The position numbers and the translations under genes were made by a program. From contig CABWZP010000009.1 of assembly GCA_902509965.1 (NCBI GenBank), positions 1-40,048 of the forward strand: 40,048 nt of DNA. The letters are read 5' to 3'. This document shows, in pieces, positions 16,205 to 25,501 of this stretch. Position 1 is the first letter of the stretch; each line of letters opens with the position of its first letter. Origin of the DNA: an uncultured SAR86 cluster bacterium (lineage in GTDB: Bacteria > Pseudomonadota > Gammaproteobacteria > Magnimaribacterales > D2472). Below the pieces are notes generated by a model, which saw only the letters and a list, made by a program, of their open reading frames with translations, was not told where the DNA came from and searched no databases.

Positions 16205-17175
16205 AGATATGTCATTATCTCTCAAGCTCAAGTTATGCTGGTATAGAGCAACATGTTGCTGAATTAGCAACTATTCAAAACATTGAGCATGAGGTTAGTA
16301 TTATATGCAACAAAGAAATTGCAGATTATTATAAGGAATTCAATGTAATTGAAATTAAAAACTTCAACAGAAGATCTCTTACTGGCATTTTTAAAATATT
16401 TAAAATTCTAAAAGCTTCTAATTTTGATGTTGTTCATGCACATGCCTCTAAACCCACTTCTGTATTAAAAATAATTAAGTATTTTTTAGATTTTAATTTT
16501 ATAGCTAGCATTCATGGTGTTAAAAAAAATGTCAGTGTTTTTAATCATGCCGATTTTGTTATAGGTGGGAGCAAGGGCGCTTTAAAAGGTGTGACTAAGC
16601 CTAATACAGTTATTCATAATTGGTATCAGTTATCTAAATATCAAAAAGTAAATGGGAAATCTGCTGTTGCTGTTGGCAGACTTGAGAAGGTGAAAGGTTT
16701 TGATTTGTTAATCAAATCGTGGATTAATATTAAAACCCCCCTTCTTATTATAGGATCGGGCTCAGAAAAGGAATTCCTGCAAAACCTAATAGATAGCCTT
16801 AATCTTTCTCACGTTATCACTATTAAAGATTGGGTTAAGCAAGAAGAATTGTATGAAATTTATTCTCGAGCAATTTTGTTAGTTATATCATCTAGAAGTG
16901 AGGGTGGTCCTAGAGTAGCGCTTGAGGCGCTTGCAAATGATTTACCTGTTCTGTCTACAAATGTGGGTCATATGAATATAATTCTTCCTAAGGAGTTATT
17001 AGCAAGAGCTAATGACTTGGAGTCACTTCAGCATCTACTTGAGACTTATGTGGAAAATATAAGTCAATTTAATCAATCAGCAATTTTTAATTATGTTAGG
17101 GAAGAATTTTCACTAAAAAAGCAGTCGAGCAAAGTTATGAAAATTTATTATGATTGCTCTAAAAGCGACCTATAG
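16201..17175 (+). CDS. GT4-family glycosyltransferase
   Basis: A 324-aa retaining GT-B enzyme. The N-terminal Rossmann half starts MKICHYLSSSSYAGIEQHVAELA, and DVVHAHASKP follows. The C-terminal nucleotide-sugar half has VAVGRLEKVKGFDLLIKSW and the E-x7-E motif in SEGGPRVALEA with NDLPVLSTNVG. It probably adds a sugar to lipopolysaccharide core or another surface glycan at the cytoplasmic face. It is coupled by a 4-bp overlap to the ELM1-family gene. Its last 28 bp overlap the end of the convergent glycosyltransferase gene. Donor and acceptor cannot be told. Confidence 0.9.
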   Translation: MKICHYLSSSSYAGIEQHVAELATIQNIEHEVSIICNKEIADYYKEFNVIEIKNFNRRSLTGIFKIFKILKASNFDVVHAHASKPTSVLKIIKYFLDFNFIASIHGVKKNVSVFNHADFVIGGSKGALKGVTKPNTVIHNWYQLSKYQKVNGKSAVAVGRLEKVKGFDLLIKSWINIKTPLLIIGSGSEKEFLQNLIDSLNLSHVITIKDWVKQEELYEIYSRAILLVISSRSEGGPRVALEALANDLPVLSTNVGHMNIILPKELLARANDLESLQHLLETYVENISQFNQSAIFNYVREEFSLKKQSSKVMKIYYDCSKSDL

Positions 17176-18239
17176 ACTTCAAGGGTGCTATTTATCATTC
17201 TTTCAGATGTAAATGTATTTGGTTTTGGTTTTTTGTCATCATCTGATAGTAACTCAAGAGTTTTCTCTTTGAGAGCTTGAATATCTTCAAGCTTTACAAG
17301 GCCATCAGGGAAAAGTTCGCTTAATATTTCTTTAGTCCCCCCATGATCCCACCCCATAATCTTTGTCCCAACACTAGCTGCTTCAATAGTTGTTCTTCCG
17401 AATGGTTCTGGAGTTTTTGATAAGTTGTAAACAATATCTGCAAACTTATAAACATTAACAATATCTGACCTTGATCCGCAAAATGTGATCTTTGTTTCAA
17501 GATTTAATTTTTGTACTTTTGATTGAAGTTTTTTAAAGAATTTTTGTTTACTCTTTGAAACAGGTCCAACGACTATGCCATGAATACTCTCATCATTGAT
17601 AAGATAAATTAAATTGATAAAGTCATCGACACCCTTCCATTTTGTTATTCTTGCTGGAAGCATAATAATTTTTTTGTTTAATGTTTGAGGGAATTCTTTA
17701 TACCATTCATCCTTCCATGATTGATCCAGTGGTTCTTGATTAAATTCACTTAAATCACAGCCTCTAGGAATAACTGTTATCTTCTCATCAGGTACTTTGT
17801 ATGTAGTCTTTATGTAATCCTCAACTGTATTTGAAATACTAATAATGTGATCAACATTTGCCATAACTTTGCTATAAATTGGAAAGCTATATAAACCATG
17901 AAATGTAGAAACATGGACTGGCTTATTATTTTTAAACTTTTTTAATGCATGATACGTAACCCAAGCTGGCATTCTCGAGCGTACATGAATAATATCAGGA
18001 TTAACATCAAGTATAACTTCATATAATTCCTTGGCGAGTTTAAGAGTTTTAAAACGCTTTATATGAACAGGCATACTGATATGTTTGCCACCTGAGGCAA
18101 CCAGAGAGCTCTCAAGCTTCCCTCCATTAGAGATTACAAAGGATTGATGACCTTGCTCAACTAAGGCCTTAGAAAGGTCGCAAACACCGCGTTCAACACC
18201 ACCAATATTTAATTCAGGTAGTATCTGCAGAATTTTCAT
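17148..18239 (-). CDS. GT4-family glycosyltransferase
   Basis: About 363 aa. It begins MKILQILPELNIGGVERGVCDL, the GT4 glycine-rich loop, then DIIHVRSRMPAW, STFHGLYS, VIPRGCDLSEF, ARITKWKGVDDFI, and the E-x7-E motif as EPFGRTTIEAASVG. I place the start at ATG 18239, 1 bp after the stop of the MacB-like permease gene; the longer reading to 18317 runs into that gene. It is therefore the tail gene of the exporter run but, by product, belongs with the convergent glycosyltransferase and ELM1-family genes. Likely lipopolysaccharide-core assembly. Confidence 0.9.
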   Translation of the reverse strand: MKILQILPELNIGGVERGVCDLSKALVEQGHQSFVISNGGKLESSLVASGGKHISMPVHIKRFKTLKLAKELYEVILDVNPDIIHVRSRMPAWVTYHALKKFKNNKPVHVSTFHGLYSFPIYSKVMANVDHIISISNTVEDYIKTTYKVPDEKITVIPRGCDLSEFNQEPLDQSWKDEWYKEFPQTLNKKIIMLPARITKWKGVDDFINLIYLINDESIHGIVVGPVSKSKQKFFKKLQSKVQKLNLETKITFCGSRSDIVNVYKFADIVYNLSKTPEPFGRTTIEAASVGTKIMGWDHGGTKEILSELFPDGLVKLEDIQALKEKTLELLSDDDKKPKPNTFTSERMINSTLEVYRSLLEQS

Positions 18240-18240
18240 T

Positions 18241-19449
18241 TTATTCGTATCTAAGAGATAAGGCTGGATCAAGCTTTGCAGCTCGTCTTGCTGGCCAAAT
18301 TCCAAAAAATAAACCAACAGCTGCAGAAAAAGTAATAGAACCTATAATAGCGCCAAGAGGTATATAAAAAGTCCATTCTTGAAATGATGCAAATATATAG
18401 AACATTCCTGCTCCCAAAATAACACCGACTATTCCTCCAAGTAAGCAAAGTAACATCGCCTCAACAATGAATTGCATCATAATAGCTTTGTGAGTAGCTC
18501 CTAAGGCTTTTCTTAAACCTATCTCTCTTGTTCTTTCTGTTACAGAAACAAGCATAATATTCATCACACCTATTCCTCCAACTAAAAGACTTATACCAGC
18601 AATGCCTGTAATTAAGATTGTAAAAATAGCGGTAGCTTCTTTTCTTAAGTCTGAATATTGACTCCAATCATTAATCCTAAAATCATTATCTACCCCAGGA
18701 CCAATGTCATGTTGTCGTCTAAGGACTTGCTCTATTGCGACCATTGCCTCTTCGATATTTTGATCATTTGAAATACTTACAGAAATTGAATTAACAGTTT
18801 TTCTTCCATAAATTCTATCGCTTGCTGTAAGAAGTGGGACATAAACATTATCATCTGGCGATCGCCACCCACTAGACCCTTCGCTTTCTAAAATTCCAAT
18901 TACTTTAAAAGGAACTCCTGATATTAATAGTTCTTTATTTAACATTGCTCGAGGAGAAGTCTTCAATTCAGTCGCAACTTTTGGACCAATTACAGCAACT
19001 CTTTTCCTTGCAAGATTCTCATTTTCAGTAAAATTCCTTCCACTGGATATTTTATAACCTTGTATATCAAAATAATTAGTCCAATGTCCACTTATACCCG
19101 CACTCATATTATTGTTACCAAATTTAATTTGGCGGCTTCCTTCGATACTAGGTGTAATTTTCCAATCAATCTTTTTATCATTTCTTAATGCTTCAGCATC
19201 TTTAATTATCAGTGGATTGCTGCCATAAGTAACACCACCTCTTTTTCTTTGGCTTGCATAAACAGATAGAACCCTACCACCAAGATTATCAATTTCATTA
19301 TTAAGCGCATTTTGAGCACCCTCACCTATAGCAATCATAGCTATAACTGATGCTGTGCCTATAATAATTGCCAGGGATGTTAAAAATGATCTAGTGGCAT
19401 TAGCTTTAATCGCATTAATAGCAGAATAAAGAGATTCAGCAAATAACAT
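18241..19449 (-). CDS. MacB-like ABC permease (FtsX/MacB core)
   Basis: A 402-aa inner-membrane subunit. One N-terminal helix (RSFLTSLAIIIGTASVIAMIAIG) precedes a MacB periplasmic core domain of about 220 residues, then three C-terminal helices with MNIMLVSVTERTREIGLRKALGA, the FtsX-family coupling motif. MacB of E. coli carries its ATPase on the same chain; here the ATPase is the separate gene at 20653-21333. The membrane-fusion gene is 2 bp upstream. The complex probably expels a small molecule, peptide or glycolipid through an outer-membrane channel encoded elsewhere. Confidence 0.92.
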   Translation of the reverse strand: MLFAESLYSAINAIKANATRSFLTSLAIIIGTASVIAMIAIGEGAQNALNNEIDNLGGRVLSVYASQRKRGGVTYGSNPLIIKDAEALRNDKKIDWKITPSIEGSRQIKFGNNNMSAGISGHWTNYFDIQGYKISSGRNFTENENLARKRVAVIGPKVATELKTSPRAMLNKELLISGVPFKVIGILESEGSSGWRSPDDNVYVPLLTASDRIYGRKTVNSISVSISNDQNIEEAMVAIEQVLRRQHDIGPGVDNDFRINDWSQYSDLRKEATAIFTILITGIAGISLLVGGIGVMNIMLVSVTERTREIGLRKALGATHKAIMMQFIVEAMLLCLLGGIVGVILGAGMFYIFASFQEWTFYIPLGAIIGSITFSAAVGLFFGIWPARRAAKLDPALSLRYE

Positions 19450-19451
19450 TC

Positions 19452-20645
19452 TTATGCGCCAAATGAGGAAGAAACTCTAGCTCTAAATTTTTCTTGATAG
19501 TCAACAAGGCTTTGACTAGGAAGAACAAATACTTGATCACCCCTATTAAGACCATTGAGGACTTCAACATTACTTAAATCAGATTTTCCAATTTGAACCC
19601 ATTTTAGTTCTGGGCCAGCTTTTGAGTCTTTGATAACAATAAATTTATTAAAACTTTCACCTTTAACTTTATTTTTTAAAAAAGTATTTACTTGATCTTC
19701 TGGCATTTCTAATAGAGCTGCAGCAGATTTAATATCTTTTCTTGTTCTTAAAGAACTAGTTGGAATACTAAGTGAAACATTTTCATCAAGAATTTGAATT
19801 ATTACATCTGTGTTCATGCCAAGAAGTAAAAGATTTTCTTTATTTTCTATATCAATAAGAATAGGGAACAAAGTTACATTTTGTTCAACTTTTGCTAGAG
19901 GTTCAATCTTGGCTACTTTTCCAAAAAATTGTCTATCTCTATAGGCTGAAACTTTTATAGATACATCCTGTCCTACTCTCACTTTTCCAACATCTATTTC
20001 ATCAACCAAAGCTCTAACACGAACGCTTCCTAAGTCTGCCATTCTCATAAGAACAGTTCCGCCACCAACTGCAACACTTGGCGATGAAATTACCTGTCCA
20101 ACTTCAACGCTCCTTGAGATAATGGTTCCTTCTGTAGGTGATCTTACAATAGTGTCATCAAGTGAAATATTTGCATTTTCTAGACTTACTTGAGTCCTAA
20201 CAACAGCAGACTGAGCTGAAGCATAATTTTCCTGAATATCTTCAAAATCTTTATCAGCAATACTTCCCTCTGAGTGTAAAGCTTCACCCCTTACAAGTTG
20301 CGACTTTGCATTTTCAAGTCTTACTTTAGATAATCCAAGATCTGCTTCTGCTTGAGCCAATATATTGTTCGGTGTTCTTTGATCAATTCTAGCTAAAATG
20401 GATCCTTTTTGAATATAGTCACCAACTTCAGCTCCCAAAAAGAGTACTTCTCCTGAAGCTTTTGATTTAATTTCAATTGTTGATATTGCTTCAATTTCAC
20501 CAGATGCTTCAATGGAAAGCTCTAGGCTTTTGTTAGTAGCTTCTTCTTTAGAGTAATATTTAAAACTATCCTCTTTTACATCCTCTGATCCGCCACAAGA
20601 TATCAATAATGTTGATGCAAATAATGCAATATAAATGTTTCTCAT
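19452..20645 (-). CDS. MacA-like membrane-fusion protein, predicted lipoprotein
   Basis: A 397-aa periplasmic adaptor. The N-terminal signal ends in a lipobox (LLISC at residues 13-17, followed by GG), so it is probably lipid-anchored, whereas E. coli MacA is held by an N-terminal helix. It has a lipoyl/barrel-sandwich half (IEIKSKASGEVLFLGAEVGD), a long alpha-hairpin (about residues 100-155), the second lipoyl half (IVRSPTEGTIISRSVEVGQ) and beta-barrel domains. It lies 7 bp after the ATPase gene and 2 bp before the permease gene. Confidence 0.92.
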   Translation of the reverse strand: MRNIYIALFASTLLISCGGSEDVKEDSFKYYSKEEATNKSLELSIEASGEIEAISTIEIKSKASGEVLFLGAEVGDYIQKGSILARIDQRTPNNILAQAEADLGLSKVRLENAKSQLVRGEALHSEGSIADKDFEDIQENYASAQSAVVRTQVSLENANISLDDTIVRSPTEGTIISRSVEVGQVISSPSVAVGGGTVLMRMADLGSVRVRALVDEIDVGKVRVGQDVSIKVSAYRDRQFFGKVAKIEPLAKVEQNVTLFPILIDIENKENLLLLGMNTDVIIQILDENVSLSIPTSSLRTRKDIKSAAALLEMPEDQVNTFLKNKVKGESFNKFIVIKDSKAGPELKWVQIGKSDLSNVEVLNGLNRGDQVFVLPSQSLVDYQEKFRARVSSSFGA

Positions 20646-20652
20646 AATTATC

Positions 20653-21333
20653 CTATACTAATTTATCTGTTTCTATTAAACCATCTCTTATCGTTATCAC
20701 TCTTTGTGCTTGATTAGCAATTTCTTCTTCATGAGTAATAATAATAATAGTTTGCCCATTTTGATGAAGTTGCTTAAATAAATTCATAACATCTGCACCA
20801 GTTTGAGAGTCTAAGTTTCCTGTTGGCTCATCTGCAAAAAGAATACTTGGTGAATTTACTAGAGCTCTTGCAATAGCAACACGTTGTTGCTGACCACCTG
20901 ATAACTCAGATGGGCTATGATCCATTCTATCGCCTAATCCAACATCCAAAAGCGCTTTTTTAGCTCTATCAATGGCTATGTTCTTTTTTTCACCTGCATA
21001 TTTTAATGGCAACATAACATTATCAAGTGCGGAGCTTCTTGCTAAAAGATGAAATGATTGAAAAACAAACCCAATTTCTTTATTGCGTATCATTGCAAGA
21101 TCATCATCTAAAAATGTACTGACTTCTTGATTATTTAAAAGATATTGACCGCTAGTTGGTGTATCAAGACAGCCTATAATATTCATTAATGTTGTCTTAC
21201 CTGATCCAGATGGGCCCATTATTGCTATAAACTCGCCAGCCTGAACATTTAAATCAATACCCTTTAATGCTTCCACAGATTGTGTCCCCATTTCAAATGA
21301 TCTTTTCAATTCGACTGTTTTTATAATACTCAT
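20653..21333 (-). CDS. MacB/LolD-type ABC transporter ATPase
   Basis: A 226-aa nucleotide-binding subunit with Walker A GPSGSGKTT (about residues 39-47), FVFQSFHLLARSSALDNV (Q-loop), signature LSGGQQQRVAIARAL, Walker B ILFADEPTGNLD and the switch His in ITHEEEIA. This is the ATPase class of the MacB, LolD and FtsE exporters. It is the first gene of the adaptor/permease operon, and a TyrR-box-like palindrome lies 23-40 bp before its ATG, so it is the likely regulated promoter-proximal gene. Confidence 0.93.
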   Translation of the reverse strand: MSIIKTVELKRSFEMGTQSVEALKGIDLNVQAGEFIAIMGPSGSGKTTLMNIIGCLDTPTSGQYLLNNQEVSTFLDDDLAMIRNKEIGFVFQSFHLLARSSALDNVMLPLKYAGEKKNIAIDRAKKALLDVGLGDRMDHSPSELSGGQQQRVAIARALVNSPSILFADEPTGNLDSQTGADVMNLFKQLHQNGQTIIIITHEEEIANQAQRVITIRDGLIETDKLV

Positions 21334-21355
21334 ATAGTTATGACATTTTACACTA

Positions 21356-21373
21356 TGTAAAGTTCACTTTACA
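21356..21373. promoter_or_regulatory. TyrR-box-like operator palindrome
   Basis: TGTAAAGTTCACTTTACA is a perfect 7-bp inverted repeat around 4 bp. It equals TGTAAA-N6-TTTACA, the consensus of the TyrR/PhhR-type regulator box, including the G-N14-C pair important in strong boxes. It lies between the end of the TPR gene and the start of the MacAB-like operon. A further TTTACA half-site at 21347-21352 faces it. A near-identical copy occurs at 29574-29591. Binding protein unknown in this organism. Confidence 0.6.
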
Positions 21374-21383
21374 TCATAAAAAG

Positions 21384-22604
21384 TTAACCAGAAGTTTTTT
21401 CTAGATAATCAATGTACTCAAGCCAAGGATTAGCTATTTTTTCTTGACCCAAATCAGCTGACTGAGATAAATATCTTGAAGCTTCATTATACTTCTCAAG
21501 TTCTATTAAAGAGATTCCAATAAAATATTCAATTTTACCTTTCTCTTTTTTCCAACCTTTCGTTTTGGCAGCTTTGAATGACTCAATAGCCTTGTCCCAT
21601 CTACTAAGGCTCATTTCAACTTGACCTAATCGATACGAAAGCTCTGGCTTATCTGATAATTTCGAAGCCTCTCTAAGGGTATCAGCTGCTTTAACCTTAT
21701 CACGTGAACCAATGTATGCATTAGATAAGGTTTCTAGATTTTTTGAAGTTCTTTTAATAATGTTTCTTTTAAAACCAAGCTCAAGTGTTTTAGTGGCATC
21801 AAAAGGTACTTGCTTATACATATAGAAATTTGCTAAAAGTAAATAATCTTTTTCTTTTTTTAATAAATCTTGGGTAAGGCCAAATTCTAAAGATGATAAA
21901 GACTCAATTTCAAATTTTAAAATATTATACATTCCGCCCATTTGATCAAGATACTTCTTTTTCTTAGGAGCATTCCTAACTAAATCCTGAGAAGTCTCAA
22001 GAGCTAACTGAAATTCATCCATTCTATAATGTAGAGCAAATTTTAGTTCATACCAACCTTCAACAAAAAAGTTTGATCTTTCTATTGCATCAGAAATATA
22101 AAAGAGAGATTCTTTGTAATTTTCAAGCTGAGCATAACTTATACCAATTAGAGCAATGCCTCTTGGATTAAGTGGAAATTTTCTGTTGTTACCAAGCTCC
22201 ATCCATTCAAGCAAGTAATCTATAGCTTCTTGATAATTACCTTGACTAGCCGTAATTTGAGCTATTACATACATAATATTATGAGTATCAATAGCCTCTA
22301 AAGCTCTTTTCTTAAGCGCTGCTTTTAAATATAGTAAGCCTTCATCTGTTCTATCTTGGGTTATTAAAAAAAATGCGTACTTTTTCAACAATACCGCATG
22401 ATTATATGAACGAGATTCAAAATCATCATCTAGCAAGTCCAATAAATCAGCTTCAACCTCTTCATTTCTATTCTCTAACATTTTTTTATCAATTTTAATT
22501 AATTCATAGTAATAATATGTTGAAAGAGTTGGACTAGAAGATTGAGGCACCGCATAGGCGAGTGCTGACGACATTAAGATAAGAATAAGTAAATAATTTT
22601 TCAT
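21384..22604 (-). CDS. periplasmic TPR-repeat protein of TonB2 operon
   Basis: A 406-aa exported protein: signal peptide with cleavage near ALAYA (about residue 18), then about eight to ten tetratricopeptide-like helix pairs, such as GNYQEAIDYLLEWMELGN and SRWDKAIESFKAAKTKGWKK. TPR proteins close TonB2-type operons in several marine gammaproteobacteria, where they are thought to help the TonB complex. The ATG overlaps the tonB stop by 4 bp (ATGA). No catalytic motif is seen, so a scaffold role is inferred. Confidence 0.82.
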   Translation of the reverse strand: MKNYLLILILMSSALAYAVPQSSSPTLSTYYYYELIKIDKKMLENRNEEVEADLLDLLDDDFESRSYNHAVLLKKYAFFLITQDRTDEGLLYLKAALKKRALEAIDTHNIMYVIAQITASQGNYQEAIDYLLEWMELGNNRKFPLNPRGIALIGISYAQLENYKESLFYISDAIERSNFFVEGWYELKFALHYRMDEFQLALETSQDLVRNAPKKKKYLDQMGGMYNILKFEIESLSSLEFGLTQDLLKKEKDYLLLANFYMYKQVPFDATKTLELGFKRNIIKRTSKNLETLSNAYIGSRDKVKAADTLREASKLSDKPELSYRLGQVEMSLSRWDKAIESFKAAKTKGWKKEKGKIEYFIGISLIELEKYNEASRYLSQSADLGQEKIANPWLEYIDYLEKTSG

Positions 22605-23230
22605 ATTATAAATTCAATTGTTGTAAGCCCTCTTTGCTGTACCGCAATGCCATTAAGGACTCTTGGCTTAAATTTCCATTTTAGGACTGCTTGTATTGCT
22701 GCAGCATTGAAAACACCTGAAGGATTTGCTTCAACCACTTTAGCAGTTAATACAGACCCACCTTCATCAACTAATAACTCTATAACAACAACGCCCTCTA
22801 CGTTGTTTAATAAAGCGTTTCTTGGATATCTAGGTGTAATTCTAACTAACGGAATTAATCCACCGTCACCCATATACTTTCCGCCACCTACAAAAGCTCC
22901 ATTAGTATCTATGGGCATTTTAATGTCAGGAAATTTAATATCTAACTTTGGAGTAGGTAATGCTTTCACGTCAGGTGTTTCTAGTTCAGGCGGTGGAGGT
23001 CTTTTTGGTGGAGGTGGTTTGTCTGGAAGCCTCCTGTCACGCTCTTGCAAAGTATCATCTTTTTTCAGCCTAATAAAATCAACCATTTGACCATCTTTCA
23101 TAGCGTTAATATCAAGATCACCTGGTAAAATTAATAAATACATAAATATGAAAAGAAGAAAAGCTGAGGAAATTCCACCAGTTAAATAAAGAGAATTTTT
23201 TTTAATCTTTATCTGCTGCGATTGATACAT
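22601..23230 (-). CDS. tonB: TonB-family energy transducer (TonB2 type)
   Basis: About 209 aa. A short cytoplasmic N-terminus, one membrane helix (FLLFIFMYLLILPG), a proline-rich spacer (PDKPPPPKRPPPPELETP) and a C-terminal TonB domain (RITPRYPRNALLNNVEGVVVIELLVDEGG, ending KWKFKPRVLNG then IEFII). It carries proton-motive energy from ExbB/ExbD to outer-membrane receptors such as the one at 26377-29388. The short spacer is typical of TonB2. I prefer ATG 23230; a TTG at 23245 would add five residues. It overlaps exbD by 29 bp and the TPR gene by 4 bp. Confidence 0.92.
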   Translation of the reverse strand: MYQSQQIKIKKNSLYLTGGISSAFLLFIFMYLLILPGDLDINAMKDGQMVDFIRLKKDDTLQERDRRLPDKPPPPKRPPPPELETPDVKALPTPKLDIKFPDIKMPIDTNGAFVGGGKYMGDGGLIPLVRITPRYPRNALLNNVEGVVVIELLVDEGGSVLTAKVVEANPSGVFNAAAIQAVLKWKFKPRVLNGIAVQQRGLTTIEFII

Positions 23231-23603
23231 TTTGAACACCAGCAAGTCTCACTTGATCCATTGTTTCAACAAGAAGTCCTGTTTTAGAATTTTCATCTGC
23301 TTGAATGATTACCGAACCTTCGGGATTTTCAGCCTTTAATCTTTCAACATTAGCTCTAACAGCTCTAATATCAATCATCCTTTTATCAATCCATATCTCA
23401 TTATTTTCAGATATTGCAATTAATATGTTGCCCTTCTCATCAGCTACTGCAGTTGAAGCATTTGGTCTATTAACCTCTACACCTGTTTCTTTGATGAAAG
23501 TTGTAGTTACAATAAAAAATATAAGCATGATGAAGACAATATCCAACATTGGAGTTATATCTATATTTGAATCTTCAGGTATTCTTTTTTTTCTTCTTAT
23601 CAT
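23202..23603 (-). CDS. exbD: ExbD/TolR-family biopolymer transport protein
   Basis: A 133-aa protein with one membrane helix holding the proton-path aspartate: NIDITPMLDIVFIMLIFFIV (residues 13-32), with Asp21 in TPMLD as the expected functional residue. The periplasmic domain follows (VSIAADKD at the end). It starts by a 4-bp ATGA overlap with exbB2 and ends inside the start of tonB. It works with the two ExbB-type proteins and TonB encoded beside it. Confidence 0.94.
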   Translation of the reverse strand: MIRRKKRIPEDSNIDITPMLDIVFIMLIFFIVTTTFIKETGVEVNRPNASTAVADEKGNILIAISENNEIWIDKRMIDIRAVRANVERLKAENPEGSVIIQADENSKTGLLVETMDQVRLAGVQNVSIAADKD

Positions 23604-24124
23604 TTTTCAAACACTTCAATTTTGTTAGAAACTCTATCATTAATAAATCTTTCAAGAAAAGTAATAGCAAAAAGTCCTGTAATAGATATTACTAATCCTG
23701 TCATTGTCGGTAATGTTGCTTTAGATATACCACCCGCCATAAGCCTAGGATTCCCAGTTCCTGTGAATGCCATAACATCAAAAACTTCAATCATTCCTGT
23801 CACTGTTCCCAGTAAGCCTAATAATGGACAAAGTGCCACTAATCCTTTTATCTGGTTTAAATTCTTGTTCTTTTTCAGATTAATATCTGCAAGCGACATA
23901 TCTTTAATCTTATTATTAACCCAGTCATCTTTACCAATTAGATCTTTATAAGAGCTAAAAGAGGAATCTATAAAGTCATCTAAAATAAATCTATAGAAAT
24001 ATATTCTTTCTGAAATTAATACCCACATATAAACAGCTACAAAAAATAAAACAATAAGGACTGTACCGCCTAGATTTATAAAATCACTTACTAAACTAAA
24101 AGGTAATAATAAGTAGTAAAGCAT
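23600..24124 (-). CDS. exbB: ExbB-family proton channel (ExbB2)
   Basis: A 174-aa MotA/TolQ/ExbB protein with three membrane helices. The conserved block LVALCPLLGLLGTVTGMIEVF and the following TGTGNPRLMAGGISKATLPTMTGLVISITG are the family signature. It is the short ExbB of TonB2 systems, lacking the long periplasmic N-terminus of the neighbouring ExbB1. It forms the proton channel with ExbD. It lies 3 bp after exbB1 and overlaps exbD by 4 bp. Confidence 0.94.
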   Translation of the reverse strand: MLYYLLLPFSLVSDFINLGGTVLIVLFFVAVYMWVLISERIYFYRFILDDFIDSSFSSYKDLIGKDDWVNNKIKDMSLADINLKKNKNLNQIKGLVALCPLLGLLGTVTGMIEVFDVMAFTGTGNPRLMAGGISKATLPTMTGLVISITGLFAITFLERFINDRVSNKIEVFEK

Positions 24125-24127
24125 GAA

Positions 24128-25501
24128 TTATTTAGAGGCTATTTTACCAATAGCTTCTTCTTCTATTATTTGGATAATTTCTCTACTTCTAGTATCTAAT
24201 TGATTATGGACAAACAATAAAGGTACAGCTGCTATTAAACCAAGCATAGTAGTAACTAACGCTTGAGAAATACCATCCGCCATGAGCTTAGGATCTCCAG
24301 TACCAAATAGAGTAATAGCCTGGAAAGTACTAATCATACCAATAACAGTTCCCAATAAACCAAGAAGAGGAGCTACAGCAGCAAGTAACTTAATAGTGCT
24401 TATACTTTTTTCATAAATAGGTCCTGTGCTCGATAAAATAGCTTCAATCTTAGATTCTAATTGATCCTGATCAAGTTTATCTTTTTGACTCAAGACATTA
24501 TCTATTTCTTTAAGAGGAGAGCCTTCTTGAAAGTTACCTGTCTCAAGCTCTTCGATAAGAGATTTCTGACTATTGTATAAAAACATGAATCTAAAAGATC
24601 CAATCCCAAGACCAGAAAATAATATTATTAATATAATGTACCCAGGTATTCCACCTTGGTTAATTCTTTCAATAACGCTCGGATTTTGAAGAATTAAATT
24701 AAGTAATGATCCTCTAGTTGGGTCAATCATGAACTCTACATAATCACCATCTTCAAAATTAGATAAACCTTTAAGACCAGATCTTGTATCCGGTGGATTA
24801 GATGATAAAAATTCAAGAGATTGTTCTTCAGTAATAAATCGTAAATAATTTCTATCAGCTATTGAATTGAATTGACCAACTCTTATAACTTCAAATATTT
24901 CATCTTCACCACTTGTATTTAAAACAGAATAATTAAATTTAGAAACCTTACCTGAGGCATTCATTTCGTTAAGAAGTTCATACCACAAGGAATTTAACTC
25001 ATTGACAGTAGGCAATGCTTTTCGTTCTGCGAGGTCACCCAAAAACGCAATTCTATCTGGATATTCTAGGTTAGTAAGGGATTGATTGAAGTTACTTTTT
25101 GCATCACCACTTAATTGTCTAACTACTCCAAAGAGCTCACCAAGTGTTCCAATTTTAAGATTAAGTTGCTCTTCAAGATCGGAGAGCTTGCTGTCATTAT
25201 CCTCGAACTGTTTGGTTAACTTCTTTTCTCTATTCTTCTCTTTTGTTAATAACCATTTAGCATCGTTTAAGAGTTTTTGCTGATTACTTTTGTTTTTAAG
25301 AAAAATATTAATTCTGTTTTTATTTTCAATAGATCTTAATGTTGTATTAGATTTAACTAACTCAAGGAGTTCTTCTATTTCCGTAGGTACGTTAGCAATT
25401 TCATTTTCAGATGTTTCTTGTGCGAAAAGACTGAAACTAGCAAACAATGATATTGCAAAGAATAAGAAGATAAATGAAAAATGTTTATGTAAATTATTCA
25501 T
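24128..25501 (-). CDS. ExbB1/TtpC-like proton-channel protein with long periplasmic N-terminus
   Basis: A 457-aa protein combining a signal peptide (cleavage near LFAQE, residue 28), a coiled-coil and periplasmic part (to about 285), a membrane helix (IPGYIILIILFSGLGIGSFRFMFL) and a C-terminal ExbB domain (LLAAVAPLLGLLGTVIGMISTFQAI, then TGDPKLMADGISQALVTTMLGL). This is the architecture of the extra TtpC component of Vibrio-type TonB2 systems. It overlaps the DUF3450 gene by 8 bp. It probably stabilises TonB and reaches toward the outer membrane. Confidence 0.92.
   Translation of the reverse strand: MNNLHKHFSFIFLFFAISLFASFSLFAQETSENEIANVPTEIEELLELVKSNTTLRSIENKNRINIFLKNKSNQQKLLNDAKWLLTKEKNREKKLTKQFEDNDSKLSDLEEQLNLKIGTLGELFGVVRQLSGDAKSNFNQSLTNLEYPDRIAFLGDLAERKALPTVNELNSLWYELLNEMNASGKVSKFNYSVLNTSGEDEIFEVIRVGQFNSIADRNYLRFITEEQSLEFLSSNPPDTRSGLKGLSNFEDGDYVEFMIDPTRGSLLNLILQNPSVIERINQGGIPGYIILIILFSGLGIGSFRFMFLYNSQKSLIEELETGNFQEGSPLKEIDNVLSQKDKLDQDQLESKIEAILSSTGPIYEKSISTIKLLAAVAPLLGLLGTVIGMISTFQAITLFGTGDPKLMADGISQALVTTMLGLIAAVPLLFVHNQLDTRSREIIQIIEEEAIGKIASK

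Noticed and set aside
22647-23090. 147-aa plus-strand ORF rich in Gly and Ser
   Set aside because: It is antisense to tonB; the Gly/Ser-rich product is the shadow of the proline-rich spacer codons.
23305-23951. Two plus-strand ORFs of just over 100 aa
   Set aside because: Both are antisense to exbD and exbB2, whose motifs are clear; no start signals of their own.
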